Part shown: piece by piece, positions 43,632 to 53,095 of the stretch | How the letters are laid out: the number at the start of each line of letters is the position of its first letter | Position numbering within the stretch: the first letter of the stretch is position 1 | DNA from: Nitrospira defluvii | Lineage (GTDB): Bacteria > Nitrospirota > Nitrospiria > Nitrospirales > Nitrospiraceae | Direction: 5' to 3' | NCBI GenBank assembly: GCA_011525625.1 | Contig: WYAX01000012.1 | Coordinates: 496,001 to 560,000, forward strand | DNA length: 64,000 nucleotides | Notes under the pieces: model-generated | What the model saw: the letters and a program-made list of their open reading frames with translations, nothing else | Databases searched by the model: none | Told to the model about the DNA's origin: nothing | Position numbers and translations under genes: made by a program

Positions 43632-44609
43632 ATGAAATCTGACTACGGCCGCATCATTAAGGAACTCGACTTTCTTATTGGAAGTCAGTTCTTTGATCTC
43701 AAAAAAAAACAAAAGGAGGTTTTGCAACATTATCTGCGGGCATACAAAGAGCAGAGAAAGATTGTGCCGGTGTCAGTCAGCGAACTGAGCCAGTCTCTTT
43801 ACAAAAACGATGTCGCCGGTGGTGACAACGTTTCAGTCCAGTTACATGTGTTACAGAAGAACCTCGAAGCCATCGATAAGACGGAGGAAGGAAAAGGGAG
43901 ACCAGGTATTCGACTTCATCGACCTAAAAAGGGAACCTATCAGCTCGTACTTCTAGAAAGTATCAACAAATCAGCTGCCGATCATGATGCAGCTGGTGCC
44001 AGCCAACCATCAGAGTTAGCTTGCGACAGCGAAATCCTGCTAGAAAATGAGAAAAGCTGCGGCGCTTCAAACCAGTCCGTTGATGAAATAGTCCTGTGGG
44101 CCAAAGAGTTAGACATAAAGGGTGTAACCAGAATTAAGTGGATGGCCGTCGGGGTGTTGTGGAGTTCTATTCTCGCCGGCGTGCCCTTACTCATCTTTCT
44201 GTTGATTGGAATCCCATATTGGCTTGATAAGCCTCTTCAAGGGTTGAGTCTTACAGTTATGCTACTCGTATGTACGTGTATCGCCATACTCGCGAAACCG
44301 CTTTCGAGATTACCTGGAGTGTCATTCGGGCGATGGTGGGGTGAAATCTTTTTCGTTTACAGGCAAGGGGTGCTGACGTTGGCTCGGCATTCTGGAACAT
44401 GCGTTGTCGATGGATGTGGTGGAAGTCTGTCTGTCGAGGTGGACAGAGCAGCACCGGCCAGTTTGTTAAATATGCCTGCGCTGCGCTGGATTATCGTCTG
44501 CAAGAATGTGCCAATGGAGCATCCGCATACACCGTTTGATTTCACAGAATTGGATACATCTCGGCCTCAAAACTCTTCCTTCAGATCCGAATCGGCCCGT
44601 ACTGCATGA
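43632..44609 (+). CDS. Membrane protein with N-terminal winged-helix-like domain
   Basis: A 325-residue protein. Residues 1-115 look like a helical DNA-binding region (KKKQKEVLQHYLRAYKEQRK, VSVSELSQSLYKND, GRPGIRLHRPKKGTYQLVLL), similar in layout to the wHTH of ToxR- or SARP-type proteins. Residues 170-195 and 203-222 are two membrane helices (GVLWSSILAGVPLLIFLLIG; GLSLTVMLLVCTCIAILA). The C-terminal 100 residues carry CVVDGCGG and face the side away from or next to the HTH. It may be a membrane-bound regulator of the island. No known family is recognised with certainty. Confidence 0.6.
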   Translation: MKSDYGRIIKELDFLIGSQFFDLKKKQKEVLQHYLRAYKEQRKIVPVSVSELSQSLYKNDVAGGDNVSVQLHVLQKNLEAIDKTEEGKGRPGIRLHRPKKGTYQLVLLESINKSAADHDAAGASQPSELACDSEILLENEKSCGASNQSVDEIVLWAKELDIKGVTRIKWMAVGVLWSSILAGVPLLIFLLIGIPYWLDKPLQGLSLTVMLLVCTCIAILAKPLSRLPGVSFGRWWGEIFFVYRQGVLTLARHSGTCVVDGCGGSLSVEVDRAAPASLLNMPALRWIIVCKNVPMEHPHTPFDFTELDTSRPQNSSFRSESARTA

Positions 44610-44801
44610 CCGTTTCTGCTACTTACTTTCAGCATTGTTCTTCCGGGTAAAACAACCTAGCCAGTGATGTCCGGTTGAAAACCTGCCTATTTTCGTATTG
44701 TTACCTCCTAGCTCGGATGCTTTTTTAGGTGGAAACAGGTATTCTTTCGTCGAAGAGTCCCCCTCCATATGTAGGTCGTCTTGCTTATATCGAAGCGCTA
44801 A

Positions 44802-47800
44802 ATGAGCACCGATTTCTTCTCCAAGCCGATTCTGAATTCTCCTTACGCATATCCATCCCGCCATTGGGAACTTGATGAGTCGGGCCAGCCGACGCAGCAA
44901 ATTATAGAAAGCCGCCGTCCAGCAGAATTCATCACACCAATCCCGAAGCCAAAAAAGCGCAAGTCCATAGAAAAGCAGGCCTCGATCGTCTTTGACGAAG
45001 GAAAGGGGCTCTCCACACAAGAACAGCAGTACGACATCACGGCCATCATCAACGGGGTGCGCGACCAAGTTGATGCATGGCGGAAATTGCAGAACTCGAA
45101 CGACTGGCAGGTGACGCCAGAAACTGCTCGGCTACTTCAACACTGGCGCCATCACAAATTCAGCAACACCCGGCCGTTCTTCTGCCAAGTCGAGGCAGCT
45201 GAAACAGCCATTTGGCTGACAGAAGTGGCCCCCAATACCAAAGCCGGCAAAGGCTTTCTTGAGCACCTGGCAAATGCCAATCACGACGCGAATCCAGGCT
45301 TAACGAGGCTAGCGTTAAAGCTGGCCACAGGGGCAGGCAAGACCACGGTGATGGCCATGCTCATTGCGTGGCAAACGATCAACGCCGTCCGACGCCCCAA
45401 CAGCAAGAAATTTACACGTGGGTTTCTTGTCGTCGCACCCGGCCTCACCATTAAAGACCGCCTGCGTGTCCTCCAACCGCATGATCCGGACAGTTATTAC
45501 GCCAGCAGGGAATTGGTACCCAATGACCTGTTGGATGAAGTGCGAGACGCCAAGATCGTCATCACCAACTATCACGCATTTAAGCTGCGAGAGCGTCTCG
45601 AACTGTCAAAGGGTGGTCGGTCGTTGCTTCAAGGGCGAGGTGAAGAGCTCAATACCTTTGAAACAGAAGGGCAGATGCTCCAGCGGGTGATGCCTGATTT
45701 GATGGGCATGAAGAATATTCTTGTCTTGAATGATGAGGCACACCATTGCTACCGAGAAAAGCCGGTGGCAAAAGAGGACGAAGAGGATTTGAAAGGGGAT
45801 GAGAAGAAAGAGGCAGAGAAGAATAATGAGGCGGCGAGGCTCTGGATCTCAGGGCTAGAAATCGTCACGCACAAGCTTGGTGTCACACAGATCATTGACC
45901 TATCGGCTACGCCGTTCTTCCTTCGAGGCTCAGGCTATGCGGAGGGCACACTCTTTCCCTGGACCATGAGCGATTTCTCGCTCATGGATGCCATTGAGTG
46001 CGGCATTGTGAAATTGCCGCGCGTGCCAGTGGCAGACAATATCCCAGGCGGGGATATGCCGAAGTTTCGTAATCTCTGGGAGCACATCCGTACCAGGATG
46101 CCAAAGAAAGGCCGTGGGAAGGCCGCAACCCTCGATCCTCTCAGCCTGCCGGTGGAGCTACAGACTGCCCTCGAAGCACTATACGGCCACTACAAGAAGA
46201 CCTTCGATCTGTGGAAAGAGAGCGGCATGCGTGTGCCGCCCTGCTTCATCGTGGTCTGTAACAATACTTCCACCTCGAAGTTGGTATACGACTTCATTTC
46301 CGGCTTTCAACGTGAGAATGAGGACGGATCGACGACACTTGAGAATGGACGCTTGGAATTGTTTCGCAACTTTGATGAGCACGGGAACCCTCTTCCTCGT
46401 CCGAACACACTTCTCATCGACAGTGAGCAGCTCGAGTCCGGAGAAGCGCTGGATGACAACTTCCGGGGAATGGCGGCTGATGAAATCGAGCGCTTCCGTC
46501 GCGAGATCGTTGAGCGCACTGGAGATCAGCGGCAAGCTGAGGGCCTGACAGACCAAGACCTGCTACGTGAAGTTATGAATACGGTTGGCAAGCATGGGCG
46601 CCTAGGGGAGTCGATTCGTTGTGTGGTCTCTGTGTCCATGTTGACTGAAGGTTGGGATGCCAACACCGTGACGCACGTGCTCGGGGTACGGGCCTTCGGC
46701 ACGCAGCTACTCTGCGAGCAAGTGATTGGCCGGGCGTTGCGGCGGGAATCGTATGACCTGAATGATGAAGGTCTGTTCGACGTAAGATATGCGGATGTTC
46801 TCGGCATCCCCTTCGATTTCACGGCGAAGCCGGTCCTGGCGCCTCCACAACCGCCCCGAGAAACCGTGCATATTAAAGCGATTCGCCCCGAACGCGACGC
46901 GCTCGAAGTGTCCTTCCCGCGTGTCGAAGGCTATCGCGTTGAGCTTCCTGAAGAACGGCTCACTGCCAAGTTCAACGAGGATTCGATTCTGGAACTCACT
47001 CCAGATCTTGTGGGGCCTTCGATTACCAAGAACGCGGGCATCATTGGTGAAGCCGTCGATCTGAGCCTTGAACACCTGCAAGACATGAGGCCATCGACAG
47101 TGCTGTTCCATGTGGCCAAACGCTTGCTTTATACCAAGTGGCGTGACCCAGGCGAAGAGCCCAAGCTTCATCTCTTCGGCCAGCTCAAGCGCATCACAAA
47201 AGAGTGGATCGATACCTGTCTTGTCTGCAAAGGCGGCACGTACCCCGCACAGTTGATGTACCAAGAGTTGGCAGACATGGCCTGTGAACGCATTACTGCT
47301 GGGATCACGCGTGCGTTGGTAGGGACGCGGCCCATCAAAGCCTTACTTGATGCCTACAATCCCACTGGTTCGACCAAGCATGTGAACTTCAATACGTCCA
47401 GGCGAGATCGCTGGGAGACAGACGCCCGCCGTTGTCATATCAACTGGATCATTCTCGACAGCGATTGGGAAGGCGAGTTCTGTCGCGTGGCCGAGGCCCA
47501 TCCCAAAGTCAGAGCCTACGTCAAGAATCACAACCTTGGACTCGAAGTGCCGTACCGGTATGGATCAGAGACGCGGAAGTATGTGCCGGACTTCATCGTC
47601 ATGGTTGATGACGGACATGGTGACGAGGATCTCCTGCACCTCATTGTTGAGATCAAAGGCTACCGGCGTGAAGATGCCAAGGAAAAGAAGGCCACCATGG
47701 AAAACTATTGGGTGCCTGGGGTGAATAATCTTGGCACCTATGGAAGGTGGGCTTTCGCCGAGTTCACTGAGGTGTATCAGATTGAGGCCGACTTCAAGGC

Positions 47801-47852
47801 CAAGGTTGAAAGCGAGTTCGAGAACATGATCGCCATAGCCATTCCATTATGA
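44802..47852 (+). CDS. Type III restriction enzyme, Res (helicase-nuclease) subunit
   Basis: A 1016-residue SF2 helicase with nuclease domain. Walker A is ATGAGKTTV near residue 177, Walker B NDEAHHC near residue 311, motif III DLSATPFFL, motif VI EQVIGRALRR. The C-terminal PD-(D/E)XK nuclease is seen in VPDFIVMVDD ... LIVEIKGYR near residue 928. Family-typical N-terminus (PILNSPYAYPSRHWELDESG) supports the chosen ATG, although the ribosome binding site is weak. It cleaves unmodified DNA together with the Mod subunit encoded two genes on. It overlaps the next gene by 4 bases. Confidence 0.9.
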   Translation: MSTDFFSKPILNSPYAYPSRHWELDESGQPTQQIIESRRPAEFITPIPKPKKRKSIEKQASIVFDEGKGLSTQEQQYDITAIINGVRDQVDAWRKLQNSNDWQVTPETARLLQHWRHHKFSNTRPFFCQVEAAETAIWLTEVAPNTKAGKGFLEHLANANHDANPGLTRLALKLATGAGKTTVMAMLIAWQTINAVRRPNSKKFTRGFLVVAPGLTIKDRLRVLQPHDPDSYYASRELVPNDLLDEVRDAKIVITNYHAFKLRERLELSKGGRSLLQGRGEELNTFETEGQMLQRVMPDLMGMKNILVLNDEAHHCYREKPVAKEDEEDLKGDEKKEAEKNNEAARLWISGLEIVTHKLGVTQIIDLSATPFFLRGSGYAEGTLFPWTMSDFSLMDAIECGIVKLPRVPVADNIPGGDMPKFRNLWEHIRTRMPKKGRGKAATLDPLSLPVELQTALEALYGHYKKTFDLWKESGMRVPPCFIVVCNNTSTSKLVYDFISGFQRENEDGSTTLENGRLELFRNFDEHGNPLPRPNTLLIDSEQLESGEALDDNFRGMAADEIERFRREIVERTGDQRQAEGLTDQDLLREVMNTVGKHGRLGESIRCVVSVSMLTEGWDANTVTHVLGVRAFGTQLLCEQVIGRALRRESYDLNDEGLFDVRYADVLGIPFDFTAKPVLAPPQPPRETVHIKAIRPERDALEVSFPRVEGYRVELPEERLTAKFNEDSILELTPDLVGPSITKNAGIIGEAVDLSLEHLQDMRPSTVLFHVAKRLLYTKWRDPGEEPKLHLFGQLKRITKEWIDTCLVCKGGTYPAQLMYQELADMACERITAGITRALVGTRPIKALLDAYNPTGSTKHVNFNTSRRDRWETDARRCHINWIILDSDWEGEFCRVAEAHPKVRAYVKNHNLGLEVPYRYGSETRKYVPDFIVMVDDGHGDEDLLHLIVEIKGYRREDAKEKKATMENYWVPGVNNLGTYGRWAFAEFTEVYQIEADFKAKVESEFENMIAIAIPL

Positions 47853-48952
47853 CGAAGTCGCTCTCTCCCCCAGATTACTCGATCTTCCTCGCGGCGGTGA
47901 AGGATCGCATCCTTCATGCTCGTATTTCTGTCGCCCGTGCTATTAACCGCGACCTGGTCCTGCTCTACTGGGACATCGGTCAAGGTCTTGCGGAGAAACA
48001 ACGGACGGCAGGGTGGGGAGATGCCGTAATAGAAAAGCTTGCCGCCGACCTGCGGACCGAGTTTCCCGACATGCGAGGCTTCTCGGTTGTGAATTTGTGG
48101 AGAATGAAACAGCTCTATCTCGTCCATACTGCGCCTGAATTTCTCTCACAGGCTGTGAAGGAATTGAAGGTCGGAGGAGCTGCTCAGGAGAAACTCTCAC
48201 AAACTGTGAGAGAATTGGTTGCCTCGATTCCTTGGGGACATCACGCCAATCTACTGGCCAAGTTGTCCGACCCCGCCGCTCGTCTGTACTATCTTCGCGC
48301 CACGGCCCAATTCGGTTGGAGCAGGAGCGTCCTGCTCAATCAAATCAAAGCCGGAGCCTACGAGCGGGCCGTGAAGGAAAAGAAGACGCATAACTTCGCT
48401 CTCGCCCTCCCGGAGCACTTCGCGGAGCAGGCGGGCGAGATGATGAAGAGCCGTTACAACCTCGAATTTCTCGGCATCAACCGTGCCGTCAAAGAACGTG
48501 AACTCGAAGACCGACTTGTCTCCCATCTTCAGCGCTTCATCCTCGAGCTGGGCTATGGCTTTTGCTTCGTGGGCCGCCAATACCGGCTCGCGCTTGGACG
48601 GAAGGAATACTTCGTGGACTTGCTCTTCTACCATCGCTTCATCAAGGCGCTGGTGGCATTCGACCTCAAGATCGGCCCCTTCGAGCCGGAGCATGCGGGC
48701 AAGATGGACTTTTATCTCAACCTCTTGAACGAAAAAGAGCGCGGTTCGGCCGACGGCCCGTCTATTGGTATCATCCTCTGCGCCGAAAAGGATGACATCG
48801 AAGTCGAGTTTGCGCTCAAAACTAAACACAATCCGATCGGCGTCGCCGAATATCGATTGCAGGCCAGACTGCCTGCCAAGTTGAAGGGACGCCTGCCTAG
48901 CGCCAAACAGCTGGCCGACGCTGTGCGCGAAGTTCTCCCATCGAGGAAATAA
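47849..48952 (+). CDS. DUF1016/YhcG-family PD-(D/E)XK nuclease
   Basis: A 367-residue protein. The N-terminal DUF1016 domain (ARAINRDLVLLYWDIGQGLA, FSVVNLWRMKQLY) precedes the YhcG nuclease domain with FCFVGRQYRLALGRKEYFVD, LLFYHRFIKALVAFDLKIG (D and D-x-K catalytic positions) and SIGIILCAEKDD. Such genes are common inside restriction-modification loci, where they may cleave DNA at replication or break sites. Here it sits between Res and Mod with a 4-base overlap and a 2-base gap, so the three genes form one operon. Confidence 0.88.
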   Translation: MTKSLSPPDYSIFLAAVKDRILHARISVARAINRDLVLLYWDIGQGLAEKQRTAGWGDAVIEKLAADLRTEFPDMRGFSVVNLWRMKQLYLVHTAPEFLSQAVKELKVGGAAQEKLSQTVRELVASIPWGHHANLLAKLSDPAARLYYLRATAQFGWSRSVLLNQIKAGAYERAVKEKKTHNFALALPEHFAEQAGEMMKSRYNLEFLGINRAVKERELEDRLVSHLQRFILELGYGFCFVGRQYRLALGRKEYFVDLLFYHRFIKALVAFDLKIGPFEPEHAGKMDFYLNLLNEKERGSADGPSIGIILCAEKDDIEVEFALKTKHNPIGVAEYRLQARLPAKLKGRLPSAKQLADAVREVLPSRK

Positions 48953-48954
48953 TC

Positions 48955-51735
48955 ATGGCCAAGAAGCAAGGGACGACCAAGACGGTCAAAGCCCTGAAGC
49001 ACGACGAAGCCAAGCGAAAGAATATTCCCACGGCGGAATATCAGTCTGTCTTACGGAAAGAAGAGCAAAGCCCTGTCAGGATCGCGTACGAACGGCGCAA
49101 TCGCGATTTAGATCCTCAACTTGTCTGGCATGGCAAGGATGAGCAGGACTGGTCCGACCTCGTCGTCCATGCGCCGCCGCTCTACATCCAAGAAAAGGTC
49201 CATCCCAAGGCATTGATCGATGATCTGCTGCGAGAGACCAAAGAACGCGAGCATGAAGCAGGGCTCCTCACACCGGATCTGTTTGCTGACTTCAATGGTA
49301 TCCCTAAGGGAGTCGACAAGACTGAGTTCTATCAGCACGATCAAAACTGGTCGAACCGGATGATCCTCGGTGACTCGTTACAAGTGATGGCAAGTTTAGC
49401 CGAGAGAGAAGGGCTGCGGGGCAAAGTTCAGTGCATCTACTTCGATCCACCCTACGGCATCAAATTCAACAGCAACTTCCAGTGGAGCACGGCGAGCCGC
49501 GACGTGAAGGACGGCAACGCCGGCCATATCACCCGCGAACCGGAGCAGGTGAAAGCCTTCCGCGATACCTGGCGCGACGGGATTCATAGCTACCTCACTT
49601 ATCTGCGTGACCGTCTCACCGTGGCTCGTGATTTGCTGACTGAGTCCGGTTCCATCTTTGTGCAGATTGGCGATGAAAATGTCCATCGTGTGCGGGCTTT
49701 GATGGATGAAGTGTTTGGGGAGGACAATTTCGTTGTGACATTCGTCGTAAAGAAGAAAGGAGGGACAACGCCGACGGACCCAGTGAATGATTACATAATC
49801 TGGGCTTGCAAAACCCGTGATTTGCTCAAGCTTCGCCCGACCTACGAGAGGCGAAAGACCCCAGGCAACGGATCAAAGTTCACGACCGTCATTTTTCCGA
49901 ATGGGAATCGGTGTCCTACTTCGCGCCTTTCGGATGAAGAGATAGATTCCATTTGTCAAGACGGAGCGAGGTTTGCACGCGTGGATTGGCCGCTCGTAAG
50001 CCAGGACCCATCAGCGCGTAGCCGTGATTTCCAGTGGCAACAAAAGTCGTATCCCTGCGCGGCCGGAGGCCATTGGCGATATGACCCCGACACGCAGATG
50101 CCTCGCCTTGCAAGAGCGGATCGCCTCAATCTCGAGGCAAAGCGGGTCGCCGGCATAGTATTGTGGGAGGACTGGCCCTATGAATCACGGTCCAATTTGT
50201 GGGACGACACGGGCGCACAGCAAGACTTAGTCTATGTGGTGCAGACTCCGACCAAAGTCGTCGAACGATGTATTCAGATGACCACTGACCCAGGCGATCT
50301 CGTGTTTGACCCGACCTGCGGTTCTGGCACCACTGCGTATGTCGCAGAACAATGGGGCCGTCGATGGATCACGATTGACACCTCCCGCGTGGCCTTGGCC
50401 TTGGCCCGTGCTCGTATCATGGGCGCACGGTACCCATTTTATCTGCTCGCAGATTCCCGCGAAGGCCAGATGAAGGAAGCTGAAGTCACCCGCACAGCCC
50501 CGAGTTCTAAGCCTGTGCAGGGGAATATCCGTCAGGGCTTCGTATATGAGCGCGTGCCACACATTACGCTGAAGTCTATTGCCAACAATGCTGAAATTGA
50601 CGTGATCTGGGACAAATGGCAGGCAACGCTGGAGCCGTTGCGCGAGAAGCTGAACGCTGCGCTCAGGAAGCAATTGCAGGAATGGGAGATTCCGCGCGAA
50701 GCCGATGCCAAGTGGTCAGACGGGGCGAAGAAGCTCCATGGCGACTGGTGGCAGGCCCGCATCGCTCGGCAAACGGAAATCGACAAATCCATCGCTGCTA
50801 AAGCCGAGTTTGAATATCTCTACGACAAGCCTTATGAAAACAAAAAATGTGTCCGCGTGGCTGGTCCCTTTACAGTCGAAAGCTTGTCGCCACATCGCGT
50901 GCTGGGTGTGGATGAGAATGACGAATTAATCGATGCCTCCAAGGAAACCAGATCAGAGTACGGCGCGAAGCAAAGTTTCGCACAGATGATTCTGGAGAAT
51001 CTCAAGGCCGCGGGGGTTCAGCAAGCCCATAAGAATGACAAAATCACCTTTATATCCCTCACTCTCTGGCCTGGCGATCTTGTCTGCGCGGAAGGACGCT
51101 ATCTTGAGGGAGACAAGGAAAAGCGTGCCGCAATCTTCATTGGACCGGAATTTGGGACTGTCACCAGGCCCGATCTGGTAGAAGCGGCTCGCGAGGCAGG
51201 GGACGCTGGGTTCGACGTGCTCATCGCCTGTGCGTTCAATTACGAAGCCCATACCACCGAGTTCAGCAAGCTGGGGCGTATTCCCGTGCTCAAGGCCAGG
51301 ATGAATGCCGACTTGCACATGTCCGACGATCTCAAGAACACCGGCAAGGGCAACCTCTTCGTGATTTTTGGTGAACCAGATATCGATATCCTCAAGGAAA
51401 AAGACGGGAAGATCCGCGTGAATGTCAAAGGTGTGGATGTGTTTAAGCCTCAAACTGGTGAAGTGATCAGCGACAGCGCCGAAGGCATCGCCTGTTGGTT
51501 TATCGACACCGACTATAACGAAGAAAGCTTCTTCGTTCGCCACGCCTACTTTCTGGGCGCGAACGATCCCTATAGTGCCCTGAAGACGACCCTCAAAGCC
51601 GAGATCGACCCCGAAACCTGGGCCACCCTCAACAGCGATACATCAAGAGCGTTCGACAAGCCCAAGTCTGGTCGCATTGGCGTCAAAGTGATCAATCATT
51701 TGGGCGATGAAGTGATGAAGGTGTTCAAGGTGTAG
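48955..51735 (+). CDS. Type III DNA methyltransferase, Mod subunit
   Basis: A 926-residue amino-methyltransferase of the beta class order: DPPY motif (YFDPPYGIKF) near residue 163 comes before the SAM-binding motif FDPTCGSGTTA near residue 451. Such Mod proteins methylate adenine N6 and carry the target-recognition region between the motifs. It is longer than classical Mod subunits (about 600-700 aa); the C-terminal 350 residues (for example FEYLYDKPYENKKCVRVAGP) form an additional domain seen in large Mod proteins of this kind. It follows the YhcG-type gene by 2 bases. Confidence 0.9.
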   Translation: MAKKQGTTKTVKALKHDEAKRKNIPTAEYQSVLRKEEQSPVRIAYERRNRDLDPQLVWHGKDEQDWSDLVVHAPPLYIQEKVHPKALIDDLLRETKEREHEAGLLTPDLFADFNGIPKGVDKTEFYQHDQNWSNRMILGDSLQVMASLAEREGLRGKVQCIYFDPPYGIKFNSNFQWSTASRDVKDGNAGHITREPEQVKAFRDTWRDGIHSYLTYLRDRLTVARDLLTESGSIFVQIGDENVHRVRALMDEVFGEDNFVVTFVVKKKGGTTPTDPVNDYIIWACKTRDLLKLRPTYERRKTPGNGSKFTTVIFPNGNRCPTSRLSDEEIDSICQDGARFARVDWPLVSQDPSARSRDFQWQQKSYPCAAGGHWRYDPDTQMPRLARADRLNLEAKRVAGIVLWEDWPYESRSNLWDDTGAQQDLVYVVQTPTKVVERCIQMTTDPGDLVFDPTCGSGTTAYVAEQWGRRWITIDTSRVALALARARIMGARYPFYLLADSREGQMKEAEVTRTAPSSKPVQGNIRQGFVYERVPHITLKSIANNAEIDVIWDKWQATLEPLREKLNAALRKQLQEWEIPREADAKWSDGAKKLHGDWWQARIARQTEIDKSIAAKAEFEYLYDKPYENKKCVRVAGPFTVESLSPHRVLGVDENDELIDASKETRSEYGAKQSFAQMILENLKAAGVQQAHKNDKITFISLTLWPGDLVCAEGRYLEGDKEKRAAIFIGPEFGTVTRPDLVEAAREAGDAGFDVLIACAFNYEAHTTEFSKLGRIPVLKARMNADLHMSDDLKNTGKGNLFVIFGEPDIDILKEKDGKIRVNVKGVDVFKPQTGEVISDSAEGIACWFIDTDYNEESFFVRHAYFLGANDPYSALKTTLKAEIDPETWATLNSDTSRAFDKPKSGRIGVKVINHLGDEVMKVFKV

Positions 51736-51738
51736 TGG

Positions 51739-51752
51739 TGGAAATATTTCCA
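51739..51752. promoter_or_regulatory. Perfect 14-bp palindrome upstream of the HNH-Argonaute operon
   Basis: TGGAAATATTTCCA is a perfect palindrome in the 49-base gap between the Mod stop and the HNH-APAZ start. It is well placed for an operator or processing site. No strong promoter boxes are visible in the gap, so the pair may also be read from the restriction-modification transcript. Confidence 0.45.
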
Positions 51753-51784
51753 TTTCGATCGCTAAGTAGCAGAGCATCGCGTTA

Positions 51785-53095
51785 ATGGCAATTGATGCAC
51801 GAACTCGCCAGATTCTGTGGGGTAAAGCTGGAGCTATATGCACCTTCCCTGACTGCCGTCGGAGGCTTGTTAGAGACGAAACTGCAAATGACCGAGAGGT
51901 CTTGGTTGGGGAGATTGCTCACATCGTTGCCCAAAGTCCAGGCGGGCCTAGACGTGATGTCGAGGTGCCAGGCGGAGATATCGATGGCTATACCAATCTG
52001 ATTCTCTTCTGTCATGAGCATCATGAGCTGGTTGACCAACAACATCACACTTATTCTGTTGAACGACTACTTCAGTTCAAGCATGACCACGAAGAATGGG
52101 TCCGAATCCGATTATCGAGAAATCAACAGTGCGATGGGCTTTCTCGCCAAGAAAAGACGGTAACAGAGACGGTATGGTCTACCCTTCTGCCTGTCACGCA
52201 ACTTCCGGGTTATGTGTTCTCGGGAGAATGCACGGTTCCTGAGGCCGATGTGAGATCCTCGATTAGGTGGCCTAGTGACAAACGCATAATCACTCCTTTC
52301 ATCGTCCGCGGCGGCCAACTGTACGCATTCAATAATCTAAGAGATCTTGATTCGCCTTTCGCCATGGTCGTTGATCCACTTTCAGTAAAGCGGCACAGCG
52401 TGAGTGACTGGTTGGGACAGCCGGATTACGAACGATGGTTTGTAGAACTGCTTAATCGTACGATCAATAAGATCACCGGTCGTTTAGGGTTAAAGCTCGA
52501 CAGAAATCATCACCGTTATTACTTTGAACCTGATGAGCCTGGTAAGGAAAAGCGAGTGTCATATCTGTCAGTCGGTGGCGGTAGGTCTGAGCGGAATGTC
52601 GCATGGAATCCACACTTTAGACATAATGATGAAGCAAAAAGACATTGGGAACACTTAGCAATCGGCCTTCGGTTTCACAAGCTCGTACAGTCTTCGTGGG
52701 GTTTAGCAATTCGACCTGAGCGGAGGTTCACGTCTGATGGATTTGCGTCGCTCGAAGGCAAGGCGACGGGGAAGAGAAGTACGAAACGTAAGTCGCGCAT
52801 GTACAATTTTGATGTCTTAAAGGAGGTGCAGTTCTGGCGCGACTTTCTCTCTCAGGGAAGGCCTCGGATTACTTGCCTGTTTGGCAAACAAGCCCTGGTT
52901 ATCGAAAATGCACTAATGAGCGGAAGTATTACGTGGCCAGAGGTGGCCGGTGATGAGGCTGTTCGAATGGCCGCAAGTTATGAAGACGATTTACTTACGC
53001 TTGCAGAACTCTATGAGGCTAACGATTTTGATGAATTCGATGATGATGCTGCTGGTGATATAGACACGGATCAAGGAGAACCGCTTGAGGACTGA
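51785..53095 (+). CDS. HNH nuclease-APAZ partner of a short Argonaute (SPARHA-type)
   Basis: Residues 1-115 are an HNH nuclease with a zinc knuckle: C19 and C24 (CTFPDC), H46 in GEIAHIVAQ, N71 in GYTNLILFC (C76) and H79/H80. Residues about 140-400 match an APAZ region by layout: LPGYVFSGECTVPEADV, FAMVVDPLSVKRHSVSDW, RFHKLVQSSWGLAIRPERR, and the closing YNFDVLKEVQFWRDFLSQG, ITCLFGKQALVIEN. The tail is acidic. In short-Argonaute systems the APAZ protein binds the Argonaute and carries the effector; an HNH effector should degrade DNA after guide-target recognition. It overlaps the Argonaute gene by 11 bases. Confidence 0.82.
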   Translation: MAIDARTRQILWGKAGAICTFPDCRRRLVRDETANDREVLVGEIAHIVAQSPGGPRRDVEVPGGDIDGYTNLILFCHEHHELVDQQHHTYSVERLLQFKHDHEEWVRIRLSRNQQCDGLSRQEKTVTETVWSTLLPVTQLPGYVFSGECTVPEADVRSSIRWPSDKRIITPFIVRGGQLYAFNNLRDLDSPFAMVVDPLSVKRHSVSDWLGQPDYERWFVELLNRTINKITGRLGLKLDRNHHRYYFEPDEPGKEKRVSYLSVGGGRSERNVAWNPHFRHNDEAKRHWEHLAIGLRFHKLVQSSWGLAIRPERRFTSDGFASLEGKATGKRSTKRKSRMYNFDVLKEVQFWRDFLSQGRPRITCLFGKQALVIENALMSGSITWPEVAGDEAVRMAASYEDDLLTLAELYEANDFDEFDDDAAGDIDTDQGEPLED

